This document shows positions 1-6,565 of a stretch of 58,649 bases of DNA, in pieces. Position 1 is the stretch's first letter; every line of letters begins with the position of its first letter. This DNA comes from Flavobacteriales bacterium (GTDB lineage Bacteria > Bacteroidota > Bacteroidia > UBA10329). The stretch spans positions 1 through 58,649 of the forward strand of contig WGMW01000001.1 of the NCBI GenBank assembly GCA_016124845.1. Reading direction: 5' to 3'. Position numbers and translations under genes: made by a program. The notes beneath the pieces are model-generated. The model saw only the letters and a list, made by a program, of their open reading frames with translations. It was not told the DNA's origin and did not search any database.

Positions 1-1
1 A

Positions 2-82
2 ACAGATGAAATGGTGAATGAATATCTGGAGCATCACAGAAGGAGTGATGACAATGGCGGAAGCAATTTCATCATTGAGTGA
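2..82 (+). CDS. C-terminal end of a probable IS200-like/RAYT transposase (5' truncated by window)
   Basis: An open frame enters from the left edge and encodes 26 residues ending NEYLEHHRRSDD...NFIIE before a TGA stop. The short helix with an EYLEHH-type motif and an Asn-rich acidic tail resembles the C-terminus of Bacteroidota REP-associated tyrosine transposases (IS200-like, Y1 family). The catalytic HUH and Tyr region would lie outside the window. The assignment is supported by two REP-type hairpins starting 3 bp after the stop, which is where RAYT genes usually keep their cognate repeats. The alternative is any unrelated ORF tail, because 26 residues cannot settle the family. Confidence 0.4.
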   Translation, partial: TDEMVNEYLEHHRRSDDNGGSNFIIE

Positions 83-84
83 AA

Positions 85-130
85 GACGACTTTCAGTCGT
101 CAATCAAACCTATGGACTTCCAGTACATAG
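85..130. repeat. pair of REP-like hairpins
   Basis: Two adjacent imperfect palindromes. The first (85-101) is a perfect 7-bp stem with the 3-nt loop TTC. The second (110-130) has a 9-bp stem with one mismatch and the loop TCC. Both share the core ACTTYCAGT. Paired short hairpins with a common core, directly after a putative RAYT tail, fit REP/BIME elements mobilised by that transposase family. The stems are seen in the sequence; the link to the transposase is inference. Confidence 0.6.
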
Positions 131-134
131 TGGT

Positions 135-356
135 TTAGTTCTTGGCCTTTCTGTTTCGAAGAATAAAAAATAAGCAGGACAATATAGACAGAATTAGGAT
201 GGTGATTTCCCCCAAACCCAAAGAAAGAAGCCAAATCTCTACGTTGTGTATCTCTGGTATCGTAAGCTGAAGGACGGATTCCAGTCCTAATAATAAACCT
301 ACAGAAAAGACAATCCAGACTCCAAGATGTACTAAAATGATTCTTTTAGGGCTCAA
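135..356 (-). CDS. small two-TM membrane protein, unknown function
   Basis: 73 residues with two hydrophobic segments (about residues 6-26 and 40-66) and a basic C-terminus ending RNRKAKN, so probably a small integral inner-membrane protein. The likely start is TTG at 356, because an in-frame stop lies just upstream and no ATG is available. It begins 12 bp beyond the pntB stop in the same direction and could be the last gene of the transhydrogenase operon. I recognise no family. Hydrophobicity and the operon-like position are the only support. Confidence 0.5.
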   Translation of the reverse strand: MSPKRIILVHLGVWIVFSVGLLLGLESVLQLTIPEIHNVEIWLLSLGLGEITILILSILSCLFFILRNRKAKN

Positions 357-368
357 GCCTTCAGAATA

Positions 369-1775
369 TCACAACCCCTTCAACTCACTCACCAACTCCG
401 TAAGCACCTTCTTGGCATCGCCAAAGAGCATGCTGGTCTTGTCGCGGTAAAAGAGGTCGTTGTCAATGCCAGCATAGCCCACGCTCATGCTGCGCTTGTT
501 CACTACGGTGTGTTTGGCATCTTCCACGTTCAGAATAGGCATGCCGTAGATAGGCGAGGAGGGGTCTTCCTTGGCGGCAGGGTTCACTACATCGTTTGCG
601 CCAAGAACAAGCACTACATCGGTGGTGGCAAACTCTGGGTTGATGTCTTCCATTTCCACCAGCTTGTCGTACTCCACGTTGCTTTCTGCCAGCAACACGT
701 TCATGTGTCCGGGCATTCGGCCCGCCACCGGGTGAATGGCGTATTTCACTTCCACACCGCGGCTTTCAAGCAATTGCTCCATCTCATGCACCACGTGCTG
801 TGCCTGCGCCACTGCCAAACCATAACCAGGAACAATAATCACCTTGCTTGAATAATTCAGCAAAACGGCAAGGTCGCTCGGGTTGGTCTGCTTGTATGAT
901 TTCTGCTCACCACTCGCTGCGGCTGCTGTTGCTCCGCCTGTACCGAATGCGCCAAAGATGACGGCAGACAATGAGCGGTTCATGGCCCGTGTCATTACTA
1001 CTGTAAGAATGGTACCTGCCGAACCGACAAGGATACCACCCGTTAGCATGGCCATATTGCCGTAAAGGAAGCCACCGAAGGCGGCTGCCATTCCCGTAAA
1101 GGAGTTCAGCAGCGAGATGACCACAGGCATATCTGCACCACCAATTGGCAGTACGAACATCACGCCATAGGTCAAACTCAAACCAAGAAGAATGTATACC
1201 CACATTTCAGGGTTGGTGTGAATGTGACCACCGGCCAAGCAGATGGTGAGGCCAACTGCCGCAATGATGAGTAGTGTATTGAGAATATTGTAGAAGGGCA
1301 GTCGGATATCCTTGTTCAGGTTACCGTTCAGCTTCAGGAAAGCGATCATACTACCTGCAAACGAAGTGCTACCGATCACAAGTCCGGCAAAAATGGTGGT
1401 GAGGATGAGCCAATCGCCCGTATGGATGTAATGCGGGAATTCGATGAGTCCGATGATGGCCGCACACGCACCGCCCATTCCGTTGAACAGCGAAACCATC
1501 TGTGGCATGGCGGTCATTTCCACACGTTTGGCAATGATCCAACCAAGCACCGAACCGATGACGATACCCGCGCCTATCCAAGGCAGGTTGTGCAGGTGCT
1601 GTCCGCTATCGTCCGTGTAGAGAAAAATGGTGGCAATGATGGCAATGGTCATACCCGCGGCCGCCCACAGGTTTCCGCTTCGGGCGGTCTTCGGACCGCT
1701 CATCATTTTCAATCCCAGAATGTACAATACCGATGCAATGAGGTACGCGATCTCCAATATGTAATCTCCCATCAT
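369..1775 (-). CDS. pntB: NAD(P) transhydrogenase subunit beta
   Basis: 468 residues, close to the roughly 460 of E. coli PntB. The N-terminal two thirds is a chain of hydrophobic helices forming the proton channel (domain II). The last ~180 residues are the NADP(H)-binding domain III, with GYGLAVAQAQHVVHEM, HPVAGRMPGHMNVLLAE and VLVLGANDVVNPAA. The enzyme uses the proton-motive force to drive hydride transfer from NADH to NADP+, supplying NADPH. Its ATG overlaps the stop of the small pntAb subunit, so the pntAa-pntAb-pntB genes are translationally coupled. Three separate genes, as in Rhodospirillum, replace the fused PntA of E. coli. Confidence 0.95.
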   Translation of the reverse strand: MMGDYILEIAYLIASVLYILGLKMMSGPKTARSGNLWAAAGMTIAIIATIFLYTDDSGQHLHNLPWIGAGIVIGSVLGWIIAKRVEMTAMPQMVSLFNGMGGACAAIIGLIEFPHYIHTGDWLILTTIFAGLVIGSTSFAGSMIAFLKLNGNLNKDIRLPFYNILNTLLIIAAVGLTICLAGGHIHTNPEMWVYILLGLSLTYGVMFVLPIGGADMPVVISLLNSFTGMAAAFGGFLYGNMAMLTGGILVGSAGTILTVVMTRAMNRSLSAVIFGAFGTGGATAAAASGEQKSYKQTNPSDLAVLLNYSSKVIIVPGYGLAVAQAQHVVHEMEQLLESRGVEVKYAIHPVAGRMPGHMNVLLAESNVEYDKLVEMEDINPEFATTDVVLVLGANDVVNPAAKEDPSSPIYGMPILNVEDAKHTVVNKRSMSVGYAGIDNDLFYRDKTSMLFGDAKKVLTELVSELKGL

Positions 1776-2095
1776 CAGTCTTTCTTAGCTGGTTTCTTCT
1801 TGAACATGTCCAACATGCGGTCGGTGACCACAAAGCCGCCTACTACGTTCAGCGTACCGAGTATCACGGCCAAAAAGCCGAGTATCAGGGCTATGATGTT
1901 GTCGGGCGATGCGGTTCCCATCACAATGATGGCACCGACTATCACCACTCCGTGAATGGCATTGGCGCCACTCATCAGCGGGGTGTGCAGCACGGCCGGC
2001 ACACTTTCTATGACTTCAATTCCGAGAATGATGGACAGAATGACGATGTAGATCATGTCCATGTGCTCGTAGGCAAATGCGAGGAGTGCTTCCAT
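1775..2095 (-). CDS. pntAb: NAD(P) transhydrogenase subunit alpha part 2 (membrane part)
   Basis: 106 residues with three to four hydrophobic helices, including the family pattern VPAVLHTPLMSGANAIHGVV, and a basic tail FKKKPAKKD. This is the transmembrane piece of the alpha subunit (domain II), which packs against PntB in the proton-translocating channel. In many bacteria it is fused to the NAD-binding domain, but here it is a separate gene. The stop overlaps the pntB ATG. About 150 bp of hairpin-rich intergenic sequence separates it from pntAa upstream. Confidence 0.93.
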   Translation of the reverse strand: MEALLAFAYEHMDMIYIVILSIILGIEVIESVPAVLHTPLMSGANAIHGVVIVGAIIVMGTASPDNIIALILGFLAVILGTLNVVGGFVVTDRMLDMFKKKPAKKD

Positions 2096-2143
2096 TTAAT
2101 AGCTTTTAGCTGTTAGGTTTTAGTGAATAGCGTTCCTCGATAC

Positions 2144-2214
2144 GTTCCGATGAAAAATCGGAACACTCGGAATGACCCTTGCGGTGGGTCACCCTGAGTG
2201 TTGCTGAAAGCAAC
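2144..2214. repeat. cluster of three intergenic hairpins
   Basis: Three stem-loops lie in a row between pntAa and pntAb: 2144-2164 (8-bp stem, loop gaaaa), 2174-2190 (gaccc/gggtc, extendable outward with mismatches to 2164-2200) and 2200-2214 (gttgct/agcaac). The phrase 'gggtcaccctgagtg...tcgaaggg' has a relative at 56905-56950 ('gggtcatcctgagtg...tcgaagga'). It is therefore probably a dispersed repeat. It lies inside an operon and could affect mRNA stability or the relative expression of pntAa and pntAb. Confidence 0.5.
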
Positions 2215-2242
2215 TTATCGAAGGGTGTGAGGTGGGTAATCA

Positions 2243-3373
2243 TCAAGCGTTGGTAGTTTCTTTCGGTTGTACGGATGGATGAACAGGTTTTCCATCGCGG
2301 ATGATGAGCGAACCAGCGGTAATCTCATCTTCCATGTTCCAGTTGAACTGGTTGTCGGTTGTCAAATGGAGTAGGAAGTTCGAAACGTTCTTGGCGAAGA
2401 GTTCGCTGGCGTTCATCGGTAGGGTAGCAGGGAGGTTTCCTTCTCCGATGATGGTGACACCACCAACACGAACCGTTTCATTCAGTTTGCTTGCCGATAC
2501 GTTTCCACCCTGCGAAACCGCCATATCCACGATAACCGCTCCCGGTTTCATCTTTCTAAGCATTTCATCGGTAATAAGCAATGGGGCTTTTTTTCCTGGG
2601 ATGAGAGCCGTGGTAATGACAAGATCAGCTTCAGCAACTTTAGCAGTTACAACTTCTTGTTGCTTCTTCAAGAACTCTTCCGAAACGTTGGTTACGTAAC
2701 CGCCAGCCATATTCACGCTGTCGTCTCCCGCCACCTCAATGAACTTACCGCCAAGGGACTGTACTTGCTCCTTGGTTTCTGGACGGATATCCGAAACCCA
2801 AACGTTTGCACCCAATCGTTTAGCGGTAGCAATGGCCTGAAGCCCCGCAACACCAGCACCGAAAATGACAACCGTGGAAGGTTTGATGGTTCCAGCAGAG
2901 GTCATCAGCATCGGGAATATCTTGCCCATTTCACCACCACCAAGCAACACTGCCTTATAACCGGCAAGGTTCGCCTGCGAACTCAAAACGTCCATACTCT
3001 GCGCCAGTGATGTTCTTGGAATGGCATCCAATGAATAGGCATTCACACCTTGTGCTTCTAAGGCTTTCACCACATCAGGATTTGTAGCTGCAAACAGCAA
3101 GGAAATGAGCGTGGAACCAGCTTTCAGTTGCTTGGCCTCATCTACGGTAGGCGGATTCACTTTCGCAACCACATCGCATTGGTATGCATCTGCTTTCGAG
3201 CCAACGTTGGCATCGGCATCGGTGTAGTTGGCATCCGAGAAAAAGGAACCGTCACCAGCCCCACTTTCCACTACTACTTCAAATCCTTTTGCTTTCAGTT
3301 GCTTCGCGATGGTTGGCGTAACGGCCACCCGCGTTTCGCGTCCCTGTGTTTCCTTCGGTACTCCTATTTTCAA
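2243..3373 (-). CDS. pntAa: NAD(P) transhydrogenase subunit alpha part 1 (NAD-binding)
   Basis: 376 residues, the length of a split PntAa. It starts MKIGVPKETQGRETRVA, the alanine-dehydrogenase/PNT N-terminal motif. It carries the Rossmann dinucleotide signature VVIFGAGVAGLQAIATAKRL near residues 168-187, and IVDMAVSQGGN later. This is peripheral domain I, which binds NAD(H) on the cytoplasmic side. The start is TTG at 3373: upstream of it the frame hits a stop without any ATG. A -7 box lies 24 bp upstream. First gene of the pntAa-pntAb-pntB operon. Confidence 0.93.
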   Translation of the reverse strand: MKIGVPKETQGRETRVAVTPTIAKQLKAKGFEVVVESGAGDGSFFSDANYTDADANVGSKADAYQCDVVAKVNPPTVDEAKQLKAGSTLISLLFAATNPDVVKALEAQGVNAYSLDAIPRTSLAQSMDVLSSQANLAGYKAVLLGGGEMGKIFPMLMTSAGTIKPSTVVIFGAGVAGLQAIATAKRLGANVWVSDIRPETKEQVQSLGGKFIEVAGDDSVNMAGGYVTNVSEEFLKKQQEVVTAKVAEADLVITTALIPGKKAPLLITDEMLRKMKPGAVIVDMAVSQGGNVSASKLNETVRVGGVTIIGEGNLPATLPMNASELFAKNVSNFLLHLTTDNQFNWNMEDEITAGSLIIRDGKPVHPSVQPKETTNA

Positions 3374-3397
3374 GATGTCAGGATTTTTGATTCACAT

Positions 3398-3405
3398 CAA
3401 ATGTA
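3398..3405 (-). promoter_or_regulatory. putative -7 promoter box for pntAa
   Basis: On the minus strand this reads TACATTTG, an exact match to the Bacteroidota -7 consensus TAnnTTTG. It is placed 24 bp before the TTG start of pntAa and downstream of the preceding terminator. No convincing -33 TTG at ordinary spacing was found. Confidence 0.5.
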
Positions 3406-3443
3406 TTAGAAATTAGACAGTTACGACATCAAGCAAATGACCA

Positions 3444-3471
3444 ATAAAAAAGGCATCTAAAAGATGCCTTT
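3444..3471 (-). terminator. Rho-independent terminator after the FKBP gene
   Basis: Perfect 10-bp stem (aaaggcatct/agatgccttt, 3449-3471) with a 3-nt loop. On the minus strand it is followed by a run of T. It sits 28 bp past the stop of the SlyD-like gene and upstream of the pntAa promoter box, so it separates the two transcription units. Confidence 0.85.
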
Positions 3472-3498
3472 ACAATTGATTTTGGTCTAAATCAACAT

Positions 3499-3990
3499 TT
3501 AATGATGGTGATGCCCTCCCGGACCATGTGCATGTCCGTGATCCAATTCCTCATTGGTCGCATCGCGCACATCCACCACTTCCACTTCAAAATGAAGCGT
3601 TTCGCCAGACAATGGATGATTAAGGTCGAGCGTTACATGCTCGCCATCTATTTTGGTCACTTCGGCTATGCCGATGCCTTCGTTGGTCTCCACACGCACC
3701 TGCATGCCTACTTCAAGCTTCTCATCACCATCTGGCTGAAAACTTGCCAACGGTACAACATGAACGTTATCCTCACTTCGGTGTCCGTAACCTTTTTCTG
3801 GGCTAACAGATGTGATAATCTTATCACCGATCATTTTCCCTTCCAATGCTTCTTCCAGACCTTCTACCAGATTTCCGATGCCATGGATGTATGCCAATGG
3901 GTCATGTCCTTCCGATGAATCGAGAATTTCTCCTGAATCATCTTTTAATGTGTAATGGATAAGTGCTACTTTGTTCTTCGTAATGCTCAT
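3499..3990 (-). CDS. FKBP-type peptidyl-prolyl cis-trans isomerase, SlyD-like
   Basis: 163 residues from the ATG at 3990. The frame is open upstream, but the extra 11 residues are not FKBP-like. The N-terminal VALIHYTLKDDSGEILDSSE and YIHGIGNLVEGLEEAL are the FKBP half-motifs. The central block around SPEKGYGHRSEDNVHVVP is the start of the insert-in-flap chaperone domain, followed by the second FKBP part (LDLNHPLSGETLHFEVEVVDV). The tail GHAHGPGGHHHH is a metal-binding histidine cluster as in SlyD. The role is cytoplasmic prolyl isomerase/chaperone with possible nickel binding. It is transcribed divergently from the Crp/Fnr gene and ends in its own terminator. Confidence 0.9.
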   Translation of the reverse strand: MSITKNKVALIHYTLKDDSGEILDSSEGHDPLAYIHGIGNLVEGLEEALEGKMIGDKIITSVSPEKGYGHRSEDNVHVVPLASFQPDGDEKLEVGMQVRVETNEGIGIAEVTKIDGEHVTLDLNHPLSGETLHFEVEVVDVRDATNEELDHGHAHGPGGHHHH

Positions 3991-4043
3991 AACAGTTATT
4001 TTGCCGCAAATTAGGAAAAGCATACTACCATCACGTTAAGCAA

Positions 4044-4694
4044 ATGACACCAGCTATAGAACAGATTCTCTCAAAACATTTCCCAACGCTTTTAGATACC
4101 GACCTTATTGAGGGTATTAAGGAGCATGCCATCTACCGTGAAGTTGACGAAGGCGACCTGCTGATGGATATCGGAGGGGTTATTCATAATGTACCGATGA
4201 TCATTTCGGGTTCGGTAAAGGTGATGCGCGAAGATGAGGAGGGGCGTGAGCTCTTGCTTTATTATCTCCGCTCTGGCGAAACCTGTGCCATGTCGCTCAC
4301 TTGCTGCATGGCGTTCAAACGAAGCGAGATTCGTGCGGTAGCACAGGAAAAGGTGACCATGCTTGCCATTCCGGTGGAGTATATGGATGAGTGGATGCGA
4401 TTCCGTGACTGGCGCAGTTTTGTAATGAACACCTACCGTTTACGCTTTGAGGAGTTGCTGGAAGCATTGGACAGCATTGCGTTCCTGAAAATGGATGAGC
4501 GGTTGCTGAAGTATCTTCACGAGAAATCAAACGCCATGAATACGGATGAGATACTTATGTCGCATCAGGAAATTGCGGTTGATCTGAACTCTTCGCGCGA
4601 AGTGATTTCACGTATTCTGAAGCAGATGGAACGCAAAGGGTTGGTTAAACTGGGGCGCAACAAGATATGGTTGCTGACCGAGGCTGAGTATTGA
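4044..4694 (+). CDS. Crp/Fnr-family transcriptional regulator
   Basis: 216 residues. Residues ~20-130 form a cyclic-nucleotide-binding beta-roll fold (LLMDIGGVIHNVPMIISGSV...LLLYYLRSGETCAMSLTCC). The C-terminal helix-turn-helix reads MSHQEIAVDLNSSREVISR then ILKQMERKGLVK. Three cysteines lie in ETCAMSLTCCM after the beta roll, a pattern often seen in Bacteroidota Crp/Fnr proteins that may sense redox or a ligand other than cAMP. The classical N-terminal FNR cysteine set is absent. The ATG is 53 bp from the divergent FKBP start. The target genes cannot be told from the sequence. Confidence 0.88.
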   Translation: MTPAIEQILSKHFPTLLDTDLIEGIKEHAIYREVDEGDLLMDIGGVIHNVPMIISGSVKVMREDEEGRELLLYYLRSGETCAMSLTCCMAFKRSEIRAVAQEKVTMLAIPVEYMDEWMRFRDWRSFVMNTYRLRFEELLEALDSIAFLKMDERLLKYLHEKSNAMNTDEILMSHQEIAVDLNSSREVISRILKQMERKGLVKLGRNKIWLLTEAEY

Positions 4695-5237
4695 TCAATC
4701 CGTCTTCGAGAATTTTCGAATAAGATACATTCCCACAACCAAAACAAACGAGGGAATCATCACGTAGTAGAATTCTGTCTGCAATACTTGCAGACCACGT
4801 TCGGTAAAGAAGTCACTACCAATAGGTGACACTTCGATCGGTCGCCAAGGCAGGAAATATCGAGTGTTATCGAACGGAGCGAAGAAGGCCACGCCCAATC
4901 CTCCATTGGTCATAGCATCAAGAATACTGTGCGAAACACCGCAGCAGAAGAAGTAGAAACCGATACTGAGGCTTGCGCGTGTGGCAAATGCCAGATTGGA
5001 GTAGAAGACCCGAACAATGAAAAGTCCCTGCAAATAGGCGAACAGCAATGAATGGAAGAACCCTCGGTGTCCGAACGGATGTTCGTACGGAATTCCGAGT
5101 TTGAACATGATGACATCGATGTCAGGGAACGTGGCACAGAAGATTCCCAAGGCGAAGTACTTGAACACTTCCTTTTTAGGATAGCGCACCGTGCCTAAAG
5201 CGCCAGCCGCTATTGCATGGGAAAAAATGGAAGCCAT
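4695..5237 (-). CDS. YdjM-family (DUF457) membrane-bound metal-dependent hydrolase
   Basis: 180 residues with the family N-terminus MASIFSHAIAAGALG, an FPDID motif, HPFGHRGFFHSLLFAY and SHSILDAMTNGG. The conserved His and Asp residues are those expected to bind metal in PF04307 (YdjM/YbcI) proteins. Four to five hydrophobic segments place it in the inner membrane. The family is annotated as a metal-dependent hydrolase without a proven substrate, though the motifs resemble phospholipase-C-like folds. It converges on the Crp/Fnr gene with no intergenic base between the two stop codons. Confidence 0.82.
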   Translation of the reverse strand: MASIFSHAIAAGALGTVRYPKKEVFKYFALGIFCATFPDIDVIMFKLGIPYEHPFGHRGFFHSLLFAYLQGLFIVRVFYSNLAFATRASLSIGFYFFCCGVSHSILDAMTNGGLGVAFFAPFDNTRYFLPWRPIEVSPIGSDFFTERGLQVLQTEFYYVMIPSFVLVVGMYLIRKFSKTD

Positions 5238-5353
5238 AGGGGTTGTCTTCTATTTGACAGAAAAGTAATCAAAAATGCAATGCTCGAGGTAATAAGAGCT
5301 ATGCTTGCATTGCATCAAAGGAACGAAATAGCACCCATAATATCTCAAGAAGA

Positions 5354-5860
5354 TCACTTCACATGGATGCGATGACCGACCGAATCTTCAAAGAAATGAT
5401 GGAGTGTAAACATCTGCTCGGCACCGATCTTCTGTCCGAACTGCGCAATGACGTACAGAACAACTGCTGCCACAGCCAAAAAGGGAAGAACCCAAAGGAT
5501 ACTTGCATCCTGATCGAGGGAATACTTTGAGAACCCATACATGCCAATGAACGTGGCAACGATGGCAAGAGCAGCATAGCCATAGGTGAAGAACGCCCAA
5601 ACAGTAGGGTTCGGGCCGTACAGACCGCGGATGACGGTTTTCTCAGAATCGTCTTCATCCACCTCAAAGGAAAGGCTCAACTGTGGCGACCAGAAATGCT
5701 GATCCTGCGGACGGATGCGGAGTACGATAAAACCTGGTAGGATCTTGGCAGAACAACCACAGTCCATCTCAGCGATATGCTTGCGGACCAGTTCTCCAAC
5801 TTCCTCAGGCTTGAGGTTGTAGGTCTCCTTGAATCGGGGTCGGATGTGGAGGCTGCTCAT
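5354..5860 (-). CDS. two-TM protein, conserved-looking, unknown function
   Basis: 168 residues. A soluble N-terminal half (about 1-85) has FKETYNLKPEEVGELVRKHI and GCSAKILPGFIVLRIRPQDQ, which suggests an alpha/beta fold with a CGC motif at ~34-36. Two transmembrane helices follow (about 90-112 and 120-142), then a short tail ending HHFFEDSVGHRIHVK. No signal peptide. The arrangement suggests a cytoplasmic domain anchored by a helical hairpin. I recognise no named family. It follows the CxxC gene in the same direction, 47 bp away, and may be co-transcribed with it. Confidence 0.7.
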   Translation of the reverse strand: MSSLHIRPRFKETYNLKPEEVGELVRKHIAEMDCGCSAKILPGFIVLRIRPQDQHFWSPQLSLSFEVDEDDSEKTVIRGLYGPNPTVWAFFTYGYAALAIVATFIGMYGFSKYSLDQDASILWVLPFLAVAAVVLYVIAQFGQKIGAEQMFTLHHFFEDSVGHRIHVK

Positions 5861-5907
5861 AGCATATCAATGCTAATTCATCCAATCCGAAAAATAAATG
5901 ACGTACG

Positions 5908-6501
5908 TCAGACAAGAATGGGGCGTCCTTTGAACAGCTCTTTCAGTTCGGGTGGGCCGCTGAAATACTTGTCAGTAAAGCCGTCCATGAATCCCAAAGA
6001 CTCATTCGAGAACAATTCGATAAGGTCATCCTGGGCTTGACCGCTGATCATGTATGGAGCCACTTCCGGTATGATCCGATCTCCGATGCAGCGGGCGCAA
6101 AGCGTGTATTCGTAGAGTTCTTCCTTTGGTAGACTTTTAATTGAACATGAATCCGTCCATTCGGAAATATTGAACGGTGTCGATTCTTCTTCATCCTCTG
6201 ATGGCTGCCAAACAGGCCGTGAATGATAGTTGAATTTCTCACCGAAATACTTGGCGATCGCAGCTTTTGTGGAGTCAGAAAGCTCCTTTTCCAGCGAGCT
6301 CATGCAGCCTGCGCAAAGCGCGTACTCGAATACAACCGACTTCAATTCCATCTCAGGATAATGACGAATGGCGCGTTCGATGGAATATGGACGTGCCTCT
6401 TCCTGCAGATTGCATTCGCACATAAGGCAATTGGTAAATGGTGCGCCTGTTTCCGAGTTGTAAAACTCCTTGGGTATTTCGGGCAGTTGATGATAATGCA
6501 T
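5908..6501 (-). CDS. CxxC-motif protein with duplicated zinc-ribbon-like halves, unknown function
   Basis: 197 residues from the ATG at 6501; a longer TTG-started frame to 6522 would overlap a probable promoter. Three CxxC/CxxCxC knuckles are visible: CLMCEC near residue 25, CAGC near 64 and CARC near 137. A lone Cys in TDSCSIKS lies before the third. The segments FEYALCAGCMSSLEK and YEYTLCARCIGDRI look like an internal duplication, so this may be two zinc ribbons with one ligand lost in the second. The rest is acidic and helical, with no signal peptide or membrane segment. Divergent from the DUF349 gene. No known family recognised. Confidence 0.7.
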   Translation of the reverse strand: MHYHQLPEIPKEFYNSETGAPFTNCLMCECNLQEEARPYSIERAIRHYPEMELKSVVFEYALCAGCMSSLEKELSDSTKAAIAKYFGEKFNYHSRPVWQPSEDEEESTPFNISEWTDSCSIKSLPKEELYEYTLCARCIGDRIIPEVAPYMISGQAQDDLIELFSNESLGFMDGFTDKYFSGPPELKELFKGRPILV

Positions 6502-6565
6502 GCCCAAATATCGGCTTTGCAATATTAAATGAGGCCACGTTACTTTGCATTCCCTTTACGAACAA

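Noticed and set aside
85-170. Plus-strand frame spelling ERRLSVVNQTYGLPVHSG
   Set aside because: It runs through the REP hairpins and is probably a repeat-derived frame without its own start.
6545-6565. Longer DUF349 start at TTG
   Set aside because: The TTG overlaps a TACTTTG promoter-like box, and the ATG at 6566 gives a normal N-terminus.
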